From Bacteroidales bacterium (lineage in GTDB: Bacteria; Bacteroidota; Bacteroidia; Bacteroidales; PXBB01), in NCBI GenBank assembly GCA_003565735.1, contig PXBB01000007.1:1-58916 (forward strand): a stretch of DNA of 58,916 nucleotides, read 5' to 3'. Positions 40,769-51,802 of this stretch are shown here, piece by piece. Every line of letters begins with the position of its first letter. Position 1 is the first letter of the stretch. Below the pieces are notes generated by a model that worked only from the letters and a program-made list of their open reading frames with translations, ran no database searches and had not been told where the DNA came from. The translations under genes and the position numbers were made by a program.

Positions 40769-40799
40769 AAACCCTGCCATTTCTTGGCAGGGTTTTTTT
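40769..40799 (+). terminator. rho-independent terminator of rpsA
   Basis: AAACCCTGCCA-tttct-TGGCAGGGTTTTTTT, perfect 11-bp stem plus T-run. Confidence 0.93.
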
Positions 40800-40840
40800 A
40801 TTAAGTTTTTCTCAGCTCCATATATCAGAACTCAACCCAT

Positions 40841-40856
40841 AGCATGAATAATACAG
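40841..40856. repeat. solo end of the dispersed inverted-repeat element
   Basis: AGCATGAATAATACAG is identical to the inner-end plus TIR sequence at 26462-26477. Confidence 0.5.
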
Positions 40857-40960
40857 TAAATATTAGTATCTGTAATTTTTTAAAAAGAATAAACCAAGTG
40901 TTATAAAAAAAATAATTATTTTTGTGCATATAAATTCCAGTAATTAAAAAACAAAAAAAG

Positions 40961-41698
40961 ATGAGAAAATTATACATTACATTGTTCTTATTCGCTTTTA
41001 TAAGTGCAGCTTTTACACAGCCCTGCACGCCGGGTCCACAAACAAATCCCGGTATATATCCTGACAGTGCAACAGGTTTGCCACATGCTTATGCCAACAC
41101 TTACTACGAAACTGTGATTACTGTTGTTATTCCTGTTGATACAATTATTGAAACAGCAATGGGAAGTATATATGTAGATGTTGACTCCATAGGGATTGTG
41201 AGTTTTCAAGGTTTACCACCAGGATTCAGTTATACGCCCGACAGGCCGACAGGGTTTTGGCCGGGAGGCACCAAAGGCTGTGTGCTTATTAGTGGCACGC
41301 ACCCTGATGTGGGCGAATTTCCTTTAGTTATTGAGCTGGAAGGATATGGAGGCCCATTCAGCATGCCGTTTATTTTGGGTTACTATAAAATTGTTATAGA
41401 CTCTACGCATTTAAGTGTCGAACCTCTTGAAAAGCTAAGCTTTGAGTTGTTTCAGAATGCACCAAACCCATTTTTTAGCACCACTAAAATTTCTTTCTAT
41501 TCAGACATCAATGAAACCTATATTTTTAACGTCTTCAACATGATTGGAAAGGTGGTATATACCAAAAAAATTGATGCTATTAAAGGTTTGAACACATACT
41601 CTTTTGATGCGCAGGATTTACCCGATGGATTTTATTTTTATCAAATGAGTGATGGTATCAGAAGCCAAACCAAAAGGATGATAGTTTCTCAAAGGTAG
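40961..41698 (+). CDS. secreted protein with type A T9SS sorting domain
   Basis: Signal peptide; C-terminal FELFQNAPNPFFSTTKISFYSDINETYIFNVFNMIGKVVYTKKIDAIKGLNTYSFDAQDLPDGFYFYQMSDGIRSQTKRMIVSQR. Confidence 0.9.
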   Translation: MRKLYITLFLFAFISAAFTQPCTPGPQTNPGIYPDSATGLPHAYANTYYETVITVVIPVDTIIETAMGSIYVDVDSIGIVSFQGLPPGFSYTPDRPTGFWPGGTKGCVLISGTHPDVGEFPLVIELEGYGGPFSMPFILGYYKIVIDSTHLSVEPLEKLSFELFQNAPNPFFSTTKISFYSDINETYIFNVFNMIGKVVYTKKIDAIKGLNTYSFDAQDLPDGFYFYQMSDGIRSQTKRMIVSQR

Positions 41699-41716
41699 GT
41701 TGTTTTTTAAGAATTT

Positions 41717-41745
41717 AAGCCACCTTTCTGAAAGGTGGCTTTTTT
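41717..41745 (+). terminator. rho-independent terminator
   Basis: AAGCCACCTTT-ctg-AAAGGTGGCTTTTTT, perfect 11-bp stem and T-run. Confidence 0.93.
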
Positions 41746-41788
41746 CATTATTCATAATCGGTCATTATTTAAAATTGTACTAATTGCT

Positions 41789-43156
41789 ATGAGAGCACTA
41801 AAAAACATATCGCCTGTTGATGGCAGATATTACAAAGCGACACATGAGCTTACACAATATTTTTCGGAGTATGCATTGATTCGCTATAGAATCATGGCTG
41901 AGATTGAGTATTTTTTAACGCTTGCAGATTGGCAAATACCTCAGCTTGTTGACCTAGATAAGCAAAAGTATGATGCGATTAGAAATATTTACCAATTATT
42001 TTCGGAAGAAGATGCGCTGGAAGTTAAAAAAAATGAACAACAGACAAATCATGATATTAAAGCTGTAGAATATTTTGTCAAAAGTCGTTTTCGGGCTATA
42101 GGCCTAGACAATTATGTAGAGTTTGTGCATTTTGGACTTACTTCGCAGGATATCAATAATACAGCATTTCCCCTGATGATTAAAGAAGCACAAGAGCATG
42201 TGATGCTGCCTGTGCTATTGGAAGTAGTACAAACTGTGAATCAGCTTGCCCATAAATGGCGTAATGTACCTATGTTAGCCTACACACATGGGCAACCTGC
42301 ATCGCCTACCACCTTAGGAAAGGAAATTTTGGTTTTTTACGAAAGGTTGCGCATACAACTAGATCAGCTTATGGCAGTTCCTTTTGCAGCTAAGTTTGGT
42401 GGTGCTACTGGTAATTTTAACGCCCACTATGTGTCTTATCCTGATGTTGACTGGCCGGCTTTTGGAGACCACTTTGTAAATAATGTCCTGGGGTTGTCGC
42501 GCACAAAAATAACCACACAAATTGAACCTTACGATCAGATGGCAGCATTTTGCGATGCTTATAAACGCATCAACAATATTCTGATAGATATGTGTCGCGA
42601 TATATGGACTTATATTTCCATGAATTATTTCAAGCTGAAAATTCAAAAAGATGAAGTGGGCTCTTCAGCTATGCCTCATAAAGTAAATCCCATAGACTTT
42701 GAAAATGCTGAAGGCAATTTAGGTATAGCCAATGCTATTTTTGAACATCTTTCTGCCAAGCTACCTATTTCCCGTTTACAAAGAGATTTGACAGATTCTA
42801 CTGTGCTGCGAAATATTGGTATGCCGTTAGCGCATACGCTGATTGCTTTAAAGGCAATAAAAAGAGGCCTTAACAAACTAACTGTTAATCAAACTTCAAT
42901 CAATGCAGATTTGAACAATAACAGGGCTGTGGTAGCCGAAGCTATTCAAACTATTCTCCGGCGTGAAGGATACCCTCAACCTTACGAAAAGCTTAAAGAC
43001 CTAACGAGAACAGGACAGGCATTATCGGATAAGGATATCGAAATGTTTATCGACAGTTTAGATATTAAGGATGATGTGAAGAATTTTATGAAAAAAATTA
43101 AACCTGAAAACTACATAGGTATGGTTGATGTCTTTTTTCGGGAGTTAGAGTCATAA
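41789..43156 (+). CDS. purB: adenylosuccinate lyase
   Basis: MRALKNISPVDGRYYKATHELTQYFSEYALIRYR; signature VGSSAMPHKVNPIDFENAEGN. Start reassigned to ATG at 41789. Confidence 0.96.
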   Translation: MRALKNISPVDGRYYKATHELTQYFSEYALIRYRIMAEIEYFLTLADWQIPQLVDLDKQKYDAIRNIYQLFSEEDALEVKKNEQQTNHDIKAVEYFVKSRFRAIGLDNYVEFVHFGLTSQDINNTAFPLMIKEAQEHVMLPVLLEVVQTVNQLAHKWRNVPMLAYTHGQPASPTTLGKEILVFYERLRIQLDQLMAVPFAAKFGGATGNFNAHYVSYPDVDWPAFGDHFVNNVLGLSRTKITTQIEPYDQMAAFCDAYKRINNILIDMCRDIWTYISMNYFKLKIQKDEVGSSAMPHKVNPIDFENAEGNLGIANAIFEHLSAKLPISRLQRDLTDSTVLRNIGMPLAHTLIALKAIKRGLNKLTVNQTSINADLNNNRAVVAEAIQTILRREGYPQPYEKLKDLTRTGQALSDKDIEMFIDSLDIKDDVKNFMKKIKPENYIGMVDVFFRELES

Positions 43157-43160
43157 GTTT

Positions 43161-43379
43161 AGCCTGAATTATTCATGCTTTTAATTTAGGTCAGATGCAA
43201 GGCGTCGAAAGCCGCCGACATAGTAAACTATTTCAAGGCTTTTGCAACGAAGCAGATGGCCTGAAGTAAAAGCACTCGAAAAAGTAAACAAAAAAAATGT
43301 TTTCAATGGTTTGATCATTTTTAGCTTGATAATCAAATTTATACACCTTTTTTGTTTACTTTTATGAATAATGCAGGTT
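43161..43379 (-). repeat. dispersed about 220-bp inverted-repeat element, copy B (opposite orientation to copy A)
   Basis: TIRs AGCCTGAATTATTCA / TGAATAATGCAGGTT; reverse complement aligns along its full length to 26261-26480, with long identical blocks such as AAATAGTTTACTATGTCGGCGGCTTTC. Confidence 0.88.
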
Positions 43380-43400
43380 AGATTTACCTAATCAGCATTT

Positions 43401-44171
43401 TTACTCCAGTTCTTTGGCTTCGTTCCAGAAGACATCCATTTCTTTTAAAGACATGGATTTTAAAGAATTACCGTTTTCTTTGGCTTTTGATTCCAGATAA
43501 AGAAAGCGCTTGATAAATTTTTTGTTGGTTTTTTCGAGAGCATCTTCGGGATTAACACCAATAAACCGTGCATAATTGATTAAGGCAAAGAGTAAGTCGC
43601 CAAATTCATTTTCAACTTTTTCGGCAGCAGCCATATTGTCAATTTCAGCACGAAGCTCTTTCATTTCTTCTTCTACTTTTTCCCATACTTGTTCTGGTTT
43701 TTCCCAATCGAAGCCCATGCCTTTGGCTTTATCTTGAATTCTGTATGCTTTAATCATTGCCGGAAGTGATAAGGGTACCCCGGAAAGAACGGAGCGTTTA
43801 CCTTCATTCATTTTAATTTTTTCCCAGTTTTCCTTAACCTCTTCAGCATCTTTTACTTTTTTGTTGCCAAAAATATGAGGATGCCGCCTTATCAATTTTT
43901 CGTTTATGCTGTTGATAATATCTTCTATGTTAAAGTGTTGTTCTTCGCTGCCTATTTTAGCATAAAAAACGATGTGCAAAAGCAGATCTCCCAACTCTTT
44001 TTTGATATCCTGATAATTTTTTTCAATAATGGCTTCAGACAACTCATATGTTTCTTCAATAGTCAAGTGTCTTATGCTTTCAAGTGTTTGTTTTTTATCC
44101 CAGGGACATTTCTCGCGCAGTTCATCCATTATGTTAAGGAGCTTCAAGAAAGCTTCTAATCTTTTATCCAT
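43401..44171 (-). CDS. mazG: nucleoside triphosphate pyrophosphohydrolase MazG
   Basis: LREKCPWDKKQTLESIRHLTIEETYELSEAI, KKELGDLLLHIVFYAKI, RRHPHIFG; start reassigned to ATG at 44171. Confidence 0.94.
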   Translation of the reverse strand: MDKRLEAFLKLLNIMDELREKCPWDKKQTLESIRHLTIEETYELSEAIIEKNYQDIKKELGDLLLHIVFYAKIGSEEQHFNIEDIINSINEKLIRRHPHIFGNKKVKDAEEVKENWEKIKMNEGKRSVLSGVPLSLPAMIKAYRIQDKAKGMGFDWEKPEQVWEKVEEEMKELRAEIDNMAAAEKVENEFGDLLFALINYARFIGVNPEDALEKTNKKFIKRFLYLESKAKENGNSLKSMSLKEMDVFWNEAKELE

Positions 44172-44226
44172 TGTGTTTTTTTTATGCAAAATTAATAAAA
44201 ATGAGGCAGCTGCAAAATCAGATATG

Positions 44227-44973
44227 TTACTGTAATCGCCAAAGCTTTTTATATTTTAAAAAATTAGCATAAGCCGAGTTTTTACTTATTAAAAATCCAT
44301 AGTAACCATCAAGAAATCCCAACTTTAAAAAATAAGCTTTAAAAAAGCGGGCAGCAGGATGCATTAAAAGTTTAAAAAAATTTGATTTAATACCTTTTTC
44401 GTGCAATGCTTTGGCACCTATGCTGCTGAATTTTTCTATTTGTGCATAGTGAGATTCTATGGTGTCGTAGGAATAATGAAGAAGATCGCCTTTGAGGTGC
44501 GCCTTCGAAGTGCCTTTATCAAGGATAAAAACATCATGGGGGTTGGTGCCTCCCCAACGGCCTTTACGGCTATCCCATAGCCTGAGTTTCCTGTCGGGAT
44601 ACCAGCCGCAATACTTTATCCATTTTCCACAGTAATTATTCAATCGGTTCATAGTGTAACCATCATGTTTTTGTTGCTTTTTAACGCTAATTATAGATCC
44701 CTGCAATTCGGGTGAAAGAGCTTCATCAGCATCCAGCGAAAGAACCAAAGGGTAGCGCGCTTGTGTAATAGCATAGTTTTTTTGCTCAATATGCCCTTGA
44801 AATTCATGTGTTATGAAACGTGCGCCTTTTTCAAGGCAAATGCTTTGCGTTCTATCAGTAGAATACGAATCAACAACCACGATCTCATTGGCTACACCAT
44901 TCAGAGAATCAAGGCAGCGCCCAATATTTTTTTCTTCATTAAATGTAATAATAACTGCTGATAACTTTTGCAT
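44227..44973 (-). CDS. family 2 glycosyltransferase (WaaE/KdtX-like)
   Basis: LSAVIITFNEEKNIGRCLDSLNGVANEIVVVDSYSTDRTQSIC; LVLSLDADEALSPELQ; KGRWGGTNPHDVF. Confidence 0.9.
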   Translation of the reverse strand: MQKLSAVIITFNEEKNIGRCLDSLNGVANEIVVVDSYSTDRTQSICLEKGARFITHEFQGHIEQKNYAITQARYPLVLSLDADEALSPELQGSIISVKKQQKHDGYTMNRLNNYCGKWIKYCGWYPDRKLRLWDSRKGRWGGTNPHDVFILDKGTSKAHLKGDLLHYSYDTIESHYAQIEKFSSIGAKALHEKGIKSNFFKLLMHPAARFFKAYFLKLGFLDGYYGFLISKNSAYANFLKYKKLWRLQ

Positions 44974-45141
44974 AAGCAGACGGCATTATAAAAAACTATG
45001 TAAAATTAATGATATTTTAAAAATTTAAGAATCAAGACACAGGATGCATATTATTTAAAAAGTTAATAAACCCTTCAATACAGAACTTCTAAGCTGTATT
45101 AAAAGTAGTGATATAAATATTAAGAATGCCCCAAGCGTCTC

Positions 45142-47292
45142 TTATTTTCTCATTTCAATGAGGATGTTCAGTATTTTTACCGAAGCCTGAGGTATTTGTG
45201 TTCCTGGTCCAAAAATGGCTGCTGCTCCTGCGTCGTAAAGATACTTGTAATCTTGCGTGGGGATAACACCGCCAACGATAACCATAATATCTTCTCTGCC
45301 GAGGGCTTTAAGTTCTTCAATTACCTGTGGAACTAATGTTTTATGGCCGGCAGCTAAACTGGAAACGCCCAAAATGTGAACATCATTTTCAACGGCTTGC
45401 TTAGCAGCTTCTTTAGGCGTTTGGAAAAGAGGCCCAACATCAACATCAAAACCCATATCTGCATAGGCTGTTGCCACTACTTTAGCACCTCTGTCGTGAC
45501 CGTCCTGCCCCATTTTGGCAATCATAATACGCGGCCTTCTGCCTTCAATTTCAGCAAAGGTATCTGATAAGTTTTTAGCTTTTTTGAAATTATCATCATT
45601 TTGTGCTTCCATAGAATATACTCCAGATATAGAACGAATTACTGCTTTGTAGCGACCAAAAACTTTTTCACAGGCCATGGAAATTTCACCCAGGCTGGCT
45701 CTTTTTCGTGCAGCCTCAACTGATAGCGCCAGTAAATTTCCTTTATTTGTTTTGCAGGCTTCTGTTATAGCGTTAAGGGCTTCCTGAACAGCATCTTCAT
45801 TTCTTTCGTTACGTAGTTTTTTTAGTCTTTCAATTTGTGAAAGGCGAACAGCAGTGTTGTCAACGTCAAGGATATCTATAGGGTCTTCTTTTTCAAGCTT
45901 GTATTTATTGATTCCAACAATTATGTCCTGACCAGAGTCGATGCGTGCCTGTTTACGTGCGGATGCTTCTTCGATACGCATTTTTGGCAATCCTGTTTCA
46001 ATAGCTTTAGCCATGCCTCCCAAAGATTCGATTTCTTGTATCAAGGCCCATGCTTTATGTGCTATTTCATGTGTGAGGGTTTCCACATAATAAGACCCTG
46101 CCCAGGGGTCAACCGCTTTGCTTATTTGGGTTTCTTCCTGAATGTAAATCTGTGTGTTTCGGGCTATGCGCGCCGAAAAATCTGTTGGCAGTGCAATGGC
46201 TTCATCCAGAGCATTGGTATGCAGCGACTGTGTGTGTCCTAATGCTGCACCCATAGCTTCGATACAAGTACGAGCTACATTGTTGAACGGGTCTTGCTCG
46301 GTAAGGCTCCACCCTGATGTTTGGCTGTGCGTTCTCAAAGCCATTGACTTTGGATTTTTGGGGTTGAATTGCTTGACGATTTTAGCCCAAAGCAAACGGG
46401 CTGCCCGCATTTTGGCTATTTCCATAAAGTGATTCATCCCTATAGCCCAAAAAAATGATAGGCGCGGCGCAAAGGCATCAATGTCCATCCCTGCATTGAC
46501 ACCTGCACGTAAGTATTCTAATCCATCGGCAAGTGTATAGGCCAATTCTAAATCGCAGGTGGCACCGGCTTCCTGCATATGATAACCACTGATACTTATG
46601 GAGTTGAACTTAGGCATATAACTGGAGGTGAACTCAAAAATATCGGCTATTATTTTCATTGATGGCAGGGGTGGGTAAATATACGTGTTACGCACCATGA
46701 ACTCCTTAAGTATATCATTTTGGATAGTCCCTGTTAGCTGTTCCATTTTAACACCTTGTTCTTCGGCAGCAACAATGTAAAATGCCAGTATAGGCAAGAC
46801 AGCACCGTTCATAGTCATGGATACCGACATTTTATCCAGAGGAATATCATCAAACAGTATTTTCATATCAAGGATAGAGTCAATGGCGACACCTGCTTTA
46901 CCAACATCGCCCACCACTCTTTCGTGGTCGGAATCGTAGCCACGGTGCGTAGCCAGGTCAAAAGCTACGGATAAGCCTTTTTGCCCGGCAGCCAGGTTGC
47001 GACGGTAGAAAGCATTTGACTCCTCAGCAGTGGAAAAACCGGCATATTGGCGTATAGTCCATGGTTTCATAACATACATAGTCGCATAAGGACCGCGTAG
47101 AAACGGTGGTAAACCGGCGGCATAGTTCAGATGCTCCATTTTGTCTAAATCCGGTTTGCCATATACTGGCTTTAGAGTAATCTGCTCAGGGGTTGTCCAG
47201 TTTTTACTTATTTTTTGAGAGGCTTCCCATGCTTTATAAGTTTTATCGATTGCTGTTTTCTTAAAATCTATTTTCTTAAAATCCGGTTTCAT
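45142..47292 (-). CDS. scpA: methylmalonyl-CoA mutase, large (catalytic) subunit
   Basis: 716 aa; [67 protein letters not shown]12-binding [34 protein letters not shown]. Confidence 0.96.
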   Translation of the reverse strand: MKPDFKKIDFKKTAIDKTYKAWEASQKISKNWTTPEQITLKPVYGKPDLDKMEHLNYAAGLPPFLRGPYATMYVMKPWTIRQYAGFSTAEESNAFYRRNLAAGQKGLSVAFDLATHRGYDSDHERVVGDVGKAGVAIDSILDMKILFDDIPLDKMSVSMTMNGAVLPILAFYIVAAEEQGVKMEQLTGTIQNDILKEFMVRNTYIYPPLPSMKIIADIFEFTSSYMPKFNSISISGYHMQEAGATCDLELAYTLADGLEYLRAGVNAGMDIDAFAPRLSFFWAIGMNHFMEIAKMRAARLLWAKIVKQFNPKNPKSMALRTHSQTSGWSLTEQDPFNNVARTCIEAMGAALGHTQSLHTNALDEAIALPTDFSARIARNTQIYIQEETQISKAVDPWAGSYYVETLTHEIAHKAWALIQEIESLGGMAKAIETGLPKMRIEEASARKQARIDSGQDIIVGINKYKLEKEDPIDILDVDNTAVRLSQIERLKKLRNERNEDAVQEALNAITEACKTNKGNLLALSVEAARKRASLGEISMACEKVFGRYKAVIRSISGVYSMEAQNDDNFKKAKNLSDTFAEIEGRRPRIMIAKMGQDGHDRGAKVVATAYADMGFDVDVGPLFQTPKEAAKQAVENDVHILGVSSLAAGHKTLVPQVIEELKALGREDIMVIVGGVIPTQDYKYLYDAGAAAIFGPGTQIPQASVKILNILIEMRK

Positions 47293-47305
47293 GATTTTCT
47301 TTTTT

Positions 47306-49177
47306 TTAATTTATACCTAATGCCTTATTAAACATTTGCAGGGTGTCAAGAACATTGCTGCGTATATGAATAAATTCACTTACGCCAGCCACTTGCAAAG
47401 GTTCTTTAGCTTCAACAGGATTTCCTGCTACCACAACATGTATTTTTGGATTGTCGGCTTTAATTTTTTCTGACAGGCTTACGCCAATTGTTGCATACTC
47501 TTCATCGGAGCTACAAATAACAACAATATCAGGGCGTTTCTTTTGAACAGCTTCAAGGGCTTGTTCTATGTTTTTAAAACCAATATTGTCGATAATTTCA
47601 TAGCCTGCACAGCCAAAAAAGTTAGAGGCAAAAGTTGCCCGGGCTTTACGCATAGCGAGGTTGCCTATAGGCAAAAGAAATACTTTAGGCCTGTTGTTGC
47701 CATTATGCACATAGTCTTCTGTTAACAATCTTAAAGCTTCAAATTCCTGTCCTAAACGTATTTCTTTCTTAGCTGTCAGCTGCCCTGCTACCGTTTTAGG
47801 TTGAATTTTGTCAAGCATAAACTCATCGGAATTGGGGTATTGGTTGGTTCCAACTAGTACGCGTCTTCGCTTGGCAATTTGTTCTTGTTTAAAAGCGGCT
47901 GCCGAACTTAGCATATCAGATAAAGCACCGGTTTCGGTCATACCTACAAATCCTCCTTTTTCATCAATTTCTAAAAACATTTTCCATGCAGCGTCTGCAA
48001 GGCTTTCTGTTAAGTTTTCAATGTAGTAAGAGCCGGCCGACACATCAACCACTTTATTAAAGTAAGCTTCTTCTTTTAAAATAATTTGCAGGTTTCGCGC
48101 AATACGTTCAGAGAAGTTGTCAGGATTTTTATACGTGATATCAAAAGGCAGTACAGTCATGGAGTCGCAGCCGCCAATAGCAGCAGACATAGCTTCTGTA
48201 GTAGCTCTTAGCATGTTCACATAAGGGTCAAAAACGGTTTTATTCCAAAAAGAACTGACACTGTGTATGCGCATGTATTTTGATATTTCCTGTTGGGGTT
48301 TGTAGGCATTAACAATTGAAGCCCATAGTAAGCGTGCTGCACGTATTTTAGCTATTTCCATGAAATAATTGGACCCTATAGCCATAGTAAATTCAATGCG
48401 TTGCGCTGCCTCATCAATATTGATGCCTCGGGAGACCAGTTGCGTCAGATATGTTGCGCCCATCGATAGTGCTAACGCAATTTCGTGGGTTATTAAACCC
48501 CCGGCATTGTGTATGCGGTGGCCGTTGATATTTACCAACCTGATTTTCGGTGTTGTGTCCTTGGTTTTATTAAATAGCTGCATGATTTCCACAAAATTAC
48601 TTTCCAGTGAAGCATAAAAGCTGCCATTTGCCAGATAATAACCAAGGCTGTCAAAATTAAATGAACCCTTCAAATCGCTGATATTAAAACCAAGTTCTTC
48701 CGCTGCTTCGCCGAGTATTTTACTCAGCTGAATGTAGGATGATGCGCCCGTATAATGAATATTAATTTTATCGAGTGGTATATCTTTGAGCATTACACAC
48801 ATGTCCTGAAAATTTTGACACGAAGTAACATTAAAAGATAAACATTCAGCGCCCCTTTTAAGTGCATCCAGTGCTTTCTTATTTGCTTCATCCGGAGCAT
48901 CTTCTACGATATCCTGACGTATCAACCAGTCGTTATTATTAGTTTTAAGACCTCTGACATATGGCGAGGTTCCTGGCAGGTGTTGTATAACTGAAAGCTT
49001 GTCGGTATGCTCGGCTCTGTAGTAAGGTTTTACCTCAATGCCCTCCGGGGTACGCCACAGCAGTTTTTTTGCATAATCAGCGCCTTTTAAATCGCGCATT
49101 ATGACAGATTCCCATGCTTCGGTGCTGACAGCTGGAAAATCGTTTAAAAGGCTCAGTTTTTCATTTTCTTTTTTCAT
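47306..49177 (-). CDS. mutA: methylmalonyl-CoA mutase, small subunit
   Basis: 623 aa; [49 protein letters not shown]-like region, degenerate B12-binding-like C-terminus; directly upstream of scpA. Confidence 0.93.
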   Translation of the reverse strand: MKKENEKLSLLNDFPAVSTEAWESVIMRDLKGADYAKKLLWRTPEGIEVKPYYRAEHTDKLSVIQHLPGTSPYVRGLKTNNNDWLIRQDIVEDAPDEANKKALDALKRGAECLSFNVTSCQNFQDMCVMLKDIPLDKINIHYTGASSYIQLSKILGEAAEELGFNISDLKGSFNFDSLGYYLANGSFYASLESNFVEIMQLFNKTKDTTPKIRLVNINGHRIHNAGGLITHEIALALSMGATYLTQLVSRGINIDEAAQRIEFTMAIGSNYFMEIAKIRAARLLWASIVNAYKPQQEISKYMRIHSVSSFWNKTVFDPYVNMLRATTEAMSAAIGGCDSMTVLPFDITYKNPDNFSERIARNLQIILKEEAYFNKVVDVSAGSYYIENLTESLADAAWKMFLEIDEKGGFVGMTETGALSDMLSSAAAFKQEQIAKRRRVLVGTNQYPNSDEFMLDKIQPKTVAGQLTAKKEIRLGQEFEALRLLTEDYVHNGNNRPKVFLLPIGNLAMRKARATFASNFFGCAGYEIIDNIGFKNIEQALEAVQKKRPDIVVICSSDEEYATIGVSLSEKIKADNPKIHVVVAGNPVEAKEPLQVAGVSEFIHIRSNVLDTLQMFNKALGIN

Positions 49178-49636
49178 AGAACGATTGTTTTTATATTCCT
49201 AACATATTGAAATCAAACAGCAAAATTATAATTTTTAAATGAATAAGAAAACAAAAACACCTTATCCTTAAAACTGTAAGTGGTTTGTGTAACAAAAGGC
49301 TGAAGTGAATATGAGAAAAGGAACCGAAAAAAACACCACAATTCATGGGGGCTTCGCAATATCGAACATTTTCACTAGCAGCACTTAATTCAGGCATGCA
49401 GTCAACTACTTACTTATTTAAGACTTGTATTTTCGGTATTTAATAGTTTTATTTTGTACAATTTATGAGAAACAAACCATGGCATTTGTAAGTTCATTAA
49501 AAAAAATAACTAATTTTGTGAATAGTGCAGGAAAAGGGTGTTTTGAAAATGCTTATGCCTTTGCAAATAATCAGGGCTGTTTTTGAATTTCGTTAAGTAA
49601 ATAGGTGGTATTCAAAAAATAAATTAATAATTAAAC

Positions 49637-51802
49637 ATGTCATCAAAAAAGTCTTATAAATCAAAAAAGCGAAAAGCAGGCAATGTGCCAAAAAAAACAG
49701 GCATAGAGCAATTTATCAATAAGAACGAAGGGCACTTTTTCAAAAAATATGTAGAAAATAATAAGTGGTCTTACGTTATTATTTTTTTGCTCACTTTTTT
49801 ACTTTATGGCAACACACTCACTCTTGAATATGCTCTTGATGACCGGCTGATGATTACAGAAAACGAATTTACCCTCAAAGGTATTGCCGGGATTAAAGAT
49901 ATTTTAACCCATGATTCTTTTGTAGGTTTTTTTGGTGAACGGAAGAATCTGTTGAGCGGTGGTCGTTACAGGCCATTATCGCAAGTGATGTTTGCTGTAG
50001 AATATGAGCTTTTTGGCCTTAATCCGTTCATTGGACACCTTATTAACGTGTTGCTGTACGCACTATCGTGCATGATACTTTTAAAGGTTTTAAAGATTCT
50101 TTTTAAAAAAGCCTCCGGTTTGTACAGATACATTCCATATTTGGCCACTTTGCTATTTTTAGCACATCCGCTGCACACCGAAGTGGTAGCTAATGTTAAA
50201 GGGCGTGACGACATAATGAGCTTTTTAGGCTCTATTATAGTTTTACTGTTGGTTTTGAATTATGTAAAAACTAAAAAAATCAGCTATTTATGGGCTATTG
50301 GATGCGTTTTCTTTTTAACTTTAATGTCTAAAGAGAACGCCATTACATTTTTAGCTATAGTCCCGTTGACACTTTTCTTTTTTATCAAGCCACGCTTCAA
50401 ATATTATGTGACATCTATGATACCCTTGGTATTAAGCTCAGCACTTTTTATTATAATACGTGCGGCGGTTTTAGGCTTTGAGCTTAATATTGGGGAGGAA
50501 ACAGAACTGCTTAACAACCCCTATGTACATGCTACGGCAGGCGAAAAATATGCAACGATATTTTACACTATGGGTATATACCTGCGTTTGTTGATTTTTC
50601 CACATCCGCTTACACATGACTACTATCCTTTTCATATAGAAATTATTAACTGGAGTTCGCCAAAGGCTTTCATCCCATTGATAATATATGTTTGCTTAGG
50701 CATTTATGCCATCTGGGGTTTGTTAAAAAGAAAAATGCCTGCTTATGGTATAGCCTTTTACTTAATCACCTTTTCGATAGCCTCTAATTTGGTTTTTAAT
50801 ATTGGCACTTTTATGAATGAACGCTTTATGTATGTCCCTTTACTGGGCTTTTGTATTGTTTTGGCATACCTCATTGTGCTTGTGTCTTCGCGGTTGGCAA
50901 AAAATCCCCGTAAGGTCAAAAACTTAATATTTACATTCAGCCTGATAATATTTTTACTTTACGCTCCCAAAACTATAAGTCGCAACTTTGTTTGGAAGGA
51001 TGATTATACGCTTTTTACTACGGATGTCAAAATTTCAAAAAACAGTGCTAAGTGTAATGTGTCGGCTGGCGGTTTTATTCTTGAAGAGGCTATAGAAATC
51101 GATGATGAACGCCTTAAAAATGACAAACTTCAAGAAGCTCTTAAATATTTGAGCAGAGGTCTGGAGATACATCCCCACTATGTTGCCGCCTGGGTATTGT
51201 ACGGGAACGCTCATTTTCATAGTCAAAACTTTGAGGAAGCCAAAATGTGCTATGTTAATGCATTAGAAATCTCTCCTAACAATCAAGACGCCCTTAACAA
51301 CTTAAGACATCTTGCCGTTTATGTGCAATCGCATGAGAAGTATGATTTTTCTTTAAGTGTTTTCGAAACCATTCAGCAGTATAGTGAGTTAGATTCGGAC
51401 GATAAACTGCAAAAAGCTGTGGCAGTTGCTGAAGAATTTCCTCTGGAAGAAATGACCCTGAGGATTTTGTATGAAATCCTTGAAGAGGATTCGCTGCACT
51501 TTGGAGCCATAAGCAGATTAGGAGAAATATATGGAAGAGTGTACAACGATCTGGAAAAGTCCCTATATTACTTACACAAAGCCCACAGAATTAATCCGAA
51601 GGATGCGTCTAATCTGGAAAATATGGGCATAGCCTATGGCATGACCGGAGATTTTAAAAACTCGTTAATATATTTTGAGAAAGCTCTTAAGCATAACCCT
51701 GAAAGCGCTAAGCTTTTAAGCAATATTTCACAAACCTATGAACTGATGGGTGAAACAGAAAAAGCAGAGACCTATTTGAACAAAGCTCTTATGTTGCAGT
51801 AG
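49637..51802 (+). CDS. polytopic membrane protein with TMTC/DUF1736-like region and C-terminal TPR repeats
   Basis: 721 aa; AHPLHTEVVANVKGRDDIMSFLGS, LMSKENAITFLAIVPLTLFFF; TPRs AWVLYGNAHFHSQNFEEAKMCYVNALEISPNN and NLENMGIAYGMTGDFKNSLIYFEKALKHNPES. Confidence 0.85.
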   Translation: MSSKKSYKSKKRKAGNVPKKTGIEQFINKNEGHFFKKYVENNKWSYVIIFLLTFLLYGNTLTLEYALDDRLMITENEFTLKGIAGIKDILTHDSFVGFFGERKNLLSGGRYRPLSQVMFAVEYELFGLNPFIGHLINVLLYALSCMILLKVLKILFKKASGLYRYIPYLATLLFLAHPLHTEVVANVKGRDDIMSFLGSIIVLLLVLNYVKTKKISYLWAIGCVFFLTLMSKENAITFLAIVPLTLFFFIKPRFKYYVTSMIPLVLSSALFIIIRAAVLGFELNIGEETELLNNPYVHATAGEKYATIFYTMGIYLRLLIFPHPLTHDYYPFHIEIINWSSPKAFIPLIIYVCLGIYAIWGLLKRKMPAYGIAFYLITFSIASNLVFNIGTFMNERFMYVPLLGFCIVLAYLIVLVSSRLAKNPRKVKNLIFTFSLIIFLLYAPKTISRNFVWKDDYTLFTTDVKISKNSAKCNVSAGGFILEEAIEIDDERLKNDKLQEALKYLSRGLEIHPHYVAAWVLYGNAHFHSQNFEEAKMCYVNALEISPNNQDALNNLRHLAVYVQSHEKYDFSLSVFETIQQYSELDSDDKLQKAVAVAEEFPLEEMTLRILYEILEEDSLHFGAISRLGEIYGRVYNDLEKSLYYLHKAHRINPKDASNLENMGIAYGMTGDFKNSLIYFEKALKHNPESAKLLSNISQTYELMGETEKAETYLNKALMLQ

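Noticed and set aside
49514-49531. TGAATAGTGCAGG near 49.5 kb as another element end
   Set aside because: Too degenerate relative to TGAATAATNCAGG, with no adjoining arm sequence; could be chance.
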